From an uncultured Sulfurimonas sp. (GTDB lineage: Bacteria; Campylobacterota; Campylobacteria; Campylobacterales; Sulfurimonadaceae): a stretch of DNA of 24,416 bases. Positions within the stretch are counted from its first letter, which is position 1; every line of letters starts with the position of its first letter. Both the position numbers and the translations under genes were made by a program. Below, piece by piece: positions 22,668-24,416 of this stretch. The notes beneath the pieces were generated by a model. That model searched no databases, had not been told where the DNA came from, and saw nothing but the letters and a program-made list of their open reading frames with translations. The stretch covers positions 1 to 24,416 of the forward strand of contig CALDOC010000207.1 of the NCBI GenBank assembly GCA_937914675.1, written 5' to 3'.

Positions 22668-23132
22668 CTAATACTCTTTGCAAAACACATAGGTATCGGT
22701 TAACGTCAAATTTGTTTCCATGCTTTTAAATTGCCCTATTTCAAAACAGTTCACGTCATATTGACTAAAGTATTGATAATAGCCCGTTGAGTTGTTTCCC
22801 TCGGGAAACAGTATCTTCGATCCATCCGCGCTTACGCCATACTCCCCTATTGGATACCAAGTCTCTCCCAAAATAGGGACTTGAATGTACCTTATTCCCG
22901 CGTCGTCAAACTTATGCTTAAAGGCGGCGTCGGCCTTGAGCGTCGTGGTACTATTGTTTTCAAACTCATATTGCGCCCAAACTCCAGAAACAAGTAGATT
23001 TTCAAACAAAACCATGGCGCCATAATAACCCAAGGAATTTTTAGACTTGTAAAGATTCACCTCTTGTGAATCTTCAGTGCCACACCCTGCAAATAGCAAC
23101 GTTGCGCCTAATGCCATGATTTTCATTTTCAT
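22668..23132 (-). CDS. Small lipoprotein of unknown function in the export operon
   Basis: I do not recognise this 154-residue protein. It has a lipoprotein signal peptide with lipobox LFAGC and Cys17, so it should be anchored in a membrane facing the periplasm or the surface. The mature part is short, rich in aromatic residues and in Asn, Ser and Thr, with two Cys near the C-terminus (VNCFEIG and VFCKEY), and looks like a small beta-rich domain. Its ATG overlaps the TAA stop of the haemagglutinin-like gene by one base (TAATG), so the two are translationally coupled. That suggests it works with the surface protein, for example as a chaperone, anchor or retention factor. It lies 27 bases before the TolC-like gene. 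Confidence 0.8.
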   Translation of the reverse strand: MKMKIMALGATLLFAGCGTEDSQEVNLYKSKNSLGYYGAMVLFENLLVSGVWAQYEFENNSTTTLKADAAFKHKFDDAGIRYIQVPILGETWYPIGEYGVSADGSKILFPEGNNSTGYYQYFSQYDVNCFEIGQFKSMETNLTLTDTYVFCKEY

Positions 23133-24416
23133 TATAAAGCTATCTCCTCTATCCAGTATTCAAATACAAACTCTTCTTCAAAAAACAGGTTACTATTTGC
23201 GCTTGAGAGGTTAAACCTTGGTATCACTCTAAACATATTAAAATCTTGATTATTAACTGGATTCATATCCAATAATCCTCTACTTTCAAATTTCAAAGTT
23301 GCAAACTCTAAGAAAGAGTCGCCATTTGTTTCTTGAGTCTTCATAATCTCGCTTCCTGCCCTCACTCCAAAATGAAGTGAAGCGCCATTAAAAGGAGTTG
23401 TCGCATCGGCTTTACTCTCTATAGTTGGAATAATTTCATAAATAGGCAACCATTGATAGATCTCTTGATAGCGCTCTGTTTGCTCCTCTTGATTAAAGAT
23501 TATATGCGTCGTGGAGCCTATTGGACGCTCTAAACTCACAAACTGTAGAGACCAATGTTCTGCGTCTTCATAACCAAAGATTCCTAGAATTGGCAAATCG
23601 CCCTCTGTATATTTTAGCGTTGGACTCACGACTTCTTGTGGAATGGCCGTATAAATAACCGCTGCGTTAACCTCTATGGTCTCTTTAAAAATATCCGCAA
23701 AATTTTCACCTTGGAGCGCTTGACCATAATACTCGGAGCCTCTACCGATAACGTTTAATCGCTTTGCCGTTACGTTGCTGAGATTGTCATGGTTAACATC
23801 GCGAATATGCCCATCTTTGAATACGCTCAACTCAACGTTTCCACTGTTCGTATGGATGATTGATATGCCTAAATCGCTCTTGGCTTTATAAATGACGTCT
23901 GCGTCAGTGGTTGAAGTCACGACGTTTTGAGCCATTACGACGGAACCATTTTCAGCCTTGACGATAATGTTACCCGTGTTGGATTTAAGATTTGCGTTTT
24001 GAGTTATAGCGCCCGTCGTAGCGACGATTTTTATCTCTCCGCTCGTTGTCATGACGTCGCTGTTGAGCGTCACGCTGTTTGCGTTAAGCGTCACGCCACC
24101 CCCAGACGCCATTGCGCCATTTACAACTAAATCCGCGGCTTGAACGTTGAGAGAGTTCGTCACGCTCGTAAGTCCCGAGATTGTGACGTCTTTCGCGTTA
24201 AGAGTCATACTCTGCGCGTTCGCTTTGGCGATGGAGAGATTGTCTTTCTCGGTTAAATAAACGTCTTTCGCGTCGGTGAGAGTCAAACTCTCTATCGCCG
24301 CGTTGAAGCTGTTCGCTTGAGTTCCCACGTTCGCCGAGTTGATCGTCAAGTTCGTCGCGCTTAGAAGCGAAGTCTCCTCTTTGTCCATTATCGTTTGAGC
24401 GGATAAAGCGACGTTT
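23132..24416 (-). CDS. Filamentous-haemagglutinin-like repetitive surface protein, C-terminal part
   Basis: The frame is open to the right edge, so the 5' end lies outside the window; the Met at 24388 is internal because the codons before it continue the same sequence style. About 427 residues are visible. Up to about codon 200 the sequence is a beta-helix of short repeats such as LTLTDAKDVYLTE, SLNVQAADLVVNG, VTLNANSVTLNSD and GNIIVKAENGSV, the hallmark of filamentous haemagglutinin-like adhesins. The last 220 residues are a non-repetitive C-terminal region with no Cys, rich in aromatic and acidic residues (IFGYEDAEHWSLQF, YQWLPIYEIIPT, FEEEFVFEYWIEEIAL). It could carry an export or anchoring signal. 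As the first known gene of the operon, it is the likely substrate of the TolC/HlyD/M50/SecA-like machinery downstream. No TpsB partner is seen, which sets it apart from two-partner secretion. Confidence 0.85.
   Translation of the reverse strand, partial: NVALSAQTIMDKEETSLLSATNLTINSANVGTQANSFNAAIESLTLTDAKDVYLTEKDNLSIAKANAQSMTLNAKDVTISGLTSVTNSLNVQAADLVVNGAMASGGGVTLNANSVTLNSDVMTTSGEIKIVATTGAITQNANLKSNTGNIIVKAENGSVVMAQNVVTSTTDADVIYKAKSDLGISIIHTNSGNVELSVFKDGHIRDVNHDNLSNVTAKRLNVIGRGSEYYGQALQGENFADIFKETIEVNAAVIYTAIPQEVVSPTLKYTEGDLPILGIFGYEDAEHWSLQFVSLERPIGSTTHIIFNQEEQTERYQEIYQWLPIYEIIPTIESKADATTPFNGASLHFGVRAGSEIMKTQETNGDSFLEFATLKFESRGLLDMNPVNNQDFNMFRVIPRFNLSSANSNLFFEEEFVFEYWIEEIAL

Noticed and set aside
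23132..24416. Two-partner secretion substrate with TpsB
   Set aside because: No TpsB-type outer-membrane porin with POTRA domains is present in the window; the only outer-membrane channel is TolC-like. A TpsB to the right of the window cannot be excluded.
1..24416. CRISPR arrays, tRNA or rRNA genes, insertion sequences, integrases
   Set aside because: No regularly spaced repeats, no tRNA-like cloverleaf noticed in the gaps, and no transposase or integrase motifs in any frame.

Overview
The window looks like a chromosomal piece of a Campylobacterota (epsilonproteobacterial) chemolithotroph of the Sulfurimonas/Sulfuricurvum/Sulfurospirillum type. This is inferred from AT-leaning codon use, tight gene packing, hydrogenase maturation genes with two HyaD-like proteins, and a large GGDEF/EAL sensor. 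It is not proven by any marker gene. No tRNA, rRNA, CRISPR array, transposase or integrase is visible.

Left part (1-6000). A membrane protein N-terminus runs off the left edge. It is followed by a CPA2/KefB-type cation/proton antiporter with a TrkA-N domain, then a 51-residue acidic protein whose stop codon sits at the centre of a 38-bp perfect palindrome. A MoxR AAA+ ATPase and a VWA/metallopeptidase-like partner form a coupled plus-strand pair. They converge, with a 14-bp overlap, on a PA2779/PA2778-type membrane protein and cysteine peptidase-TPR pair.

Hydrogenase maturation block (6263-10543). On the minus strand: a NicO-family nickel permease, HypF and a HyaD-like protein that lacks two of the three metal ligands, closed by a strong terminator hairpin. 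On the plus strand, divergent: a second HyaD-like endopeptidase with all ligands, preceded by a gene relic. A NikR-like inverted repeat lies in the divergent gap. No hydrogenase structural subunit is present. By eye this block is richer in G+C than the rest.

Right part (10578-24416). A 1039-residue Cache/PAS/GGDEF/EAL protein (plus strand) converges, 11 bp apart, on a seven-gene minus-strand operon. In transcription order the operon has: a filamentous-haemagglutinin-like surface protein (5' end outside the window), a lipoprotein, an SH3b-TolC outer-membrane factor, a small periplasmic HlyD adaptor, a GAF-TM-HlyD protein, a PqqD-like/M50-protease/HlyD fusion, and a SecA-like ATPase that stops before the two-helix finger. 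Together these suggest an unusual export apparatus for a large beta-helical surface protein. It carries a SecA-type motor and an intramembrane-type protease where a type 1 system would have an ABC transporter. This is the most interesting content of the window. The role of each part is inferred from domains and context.
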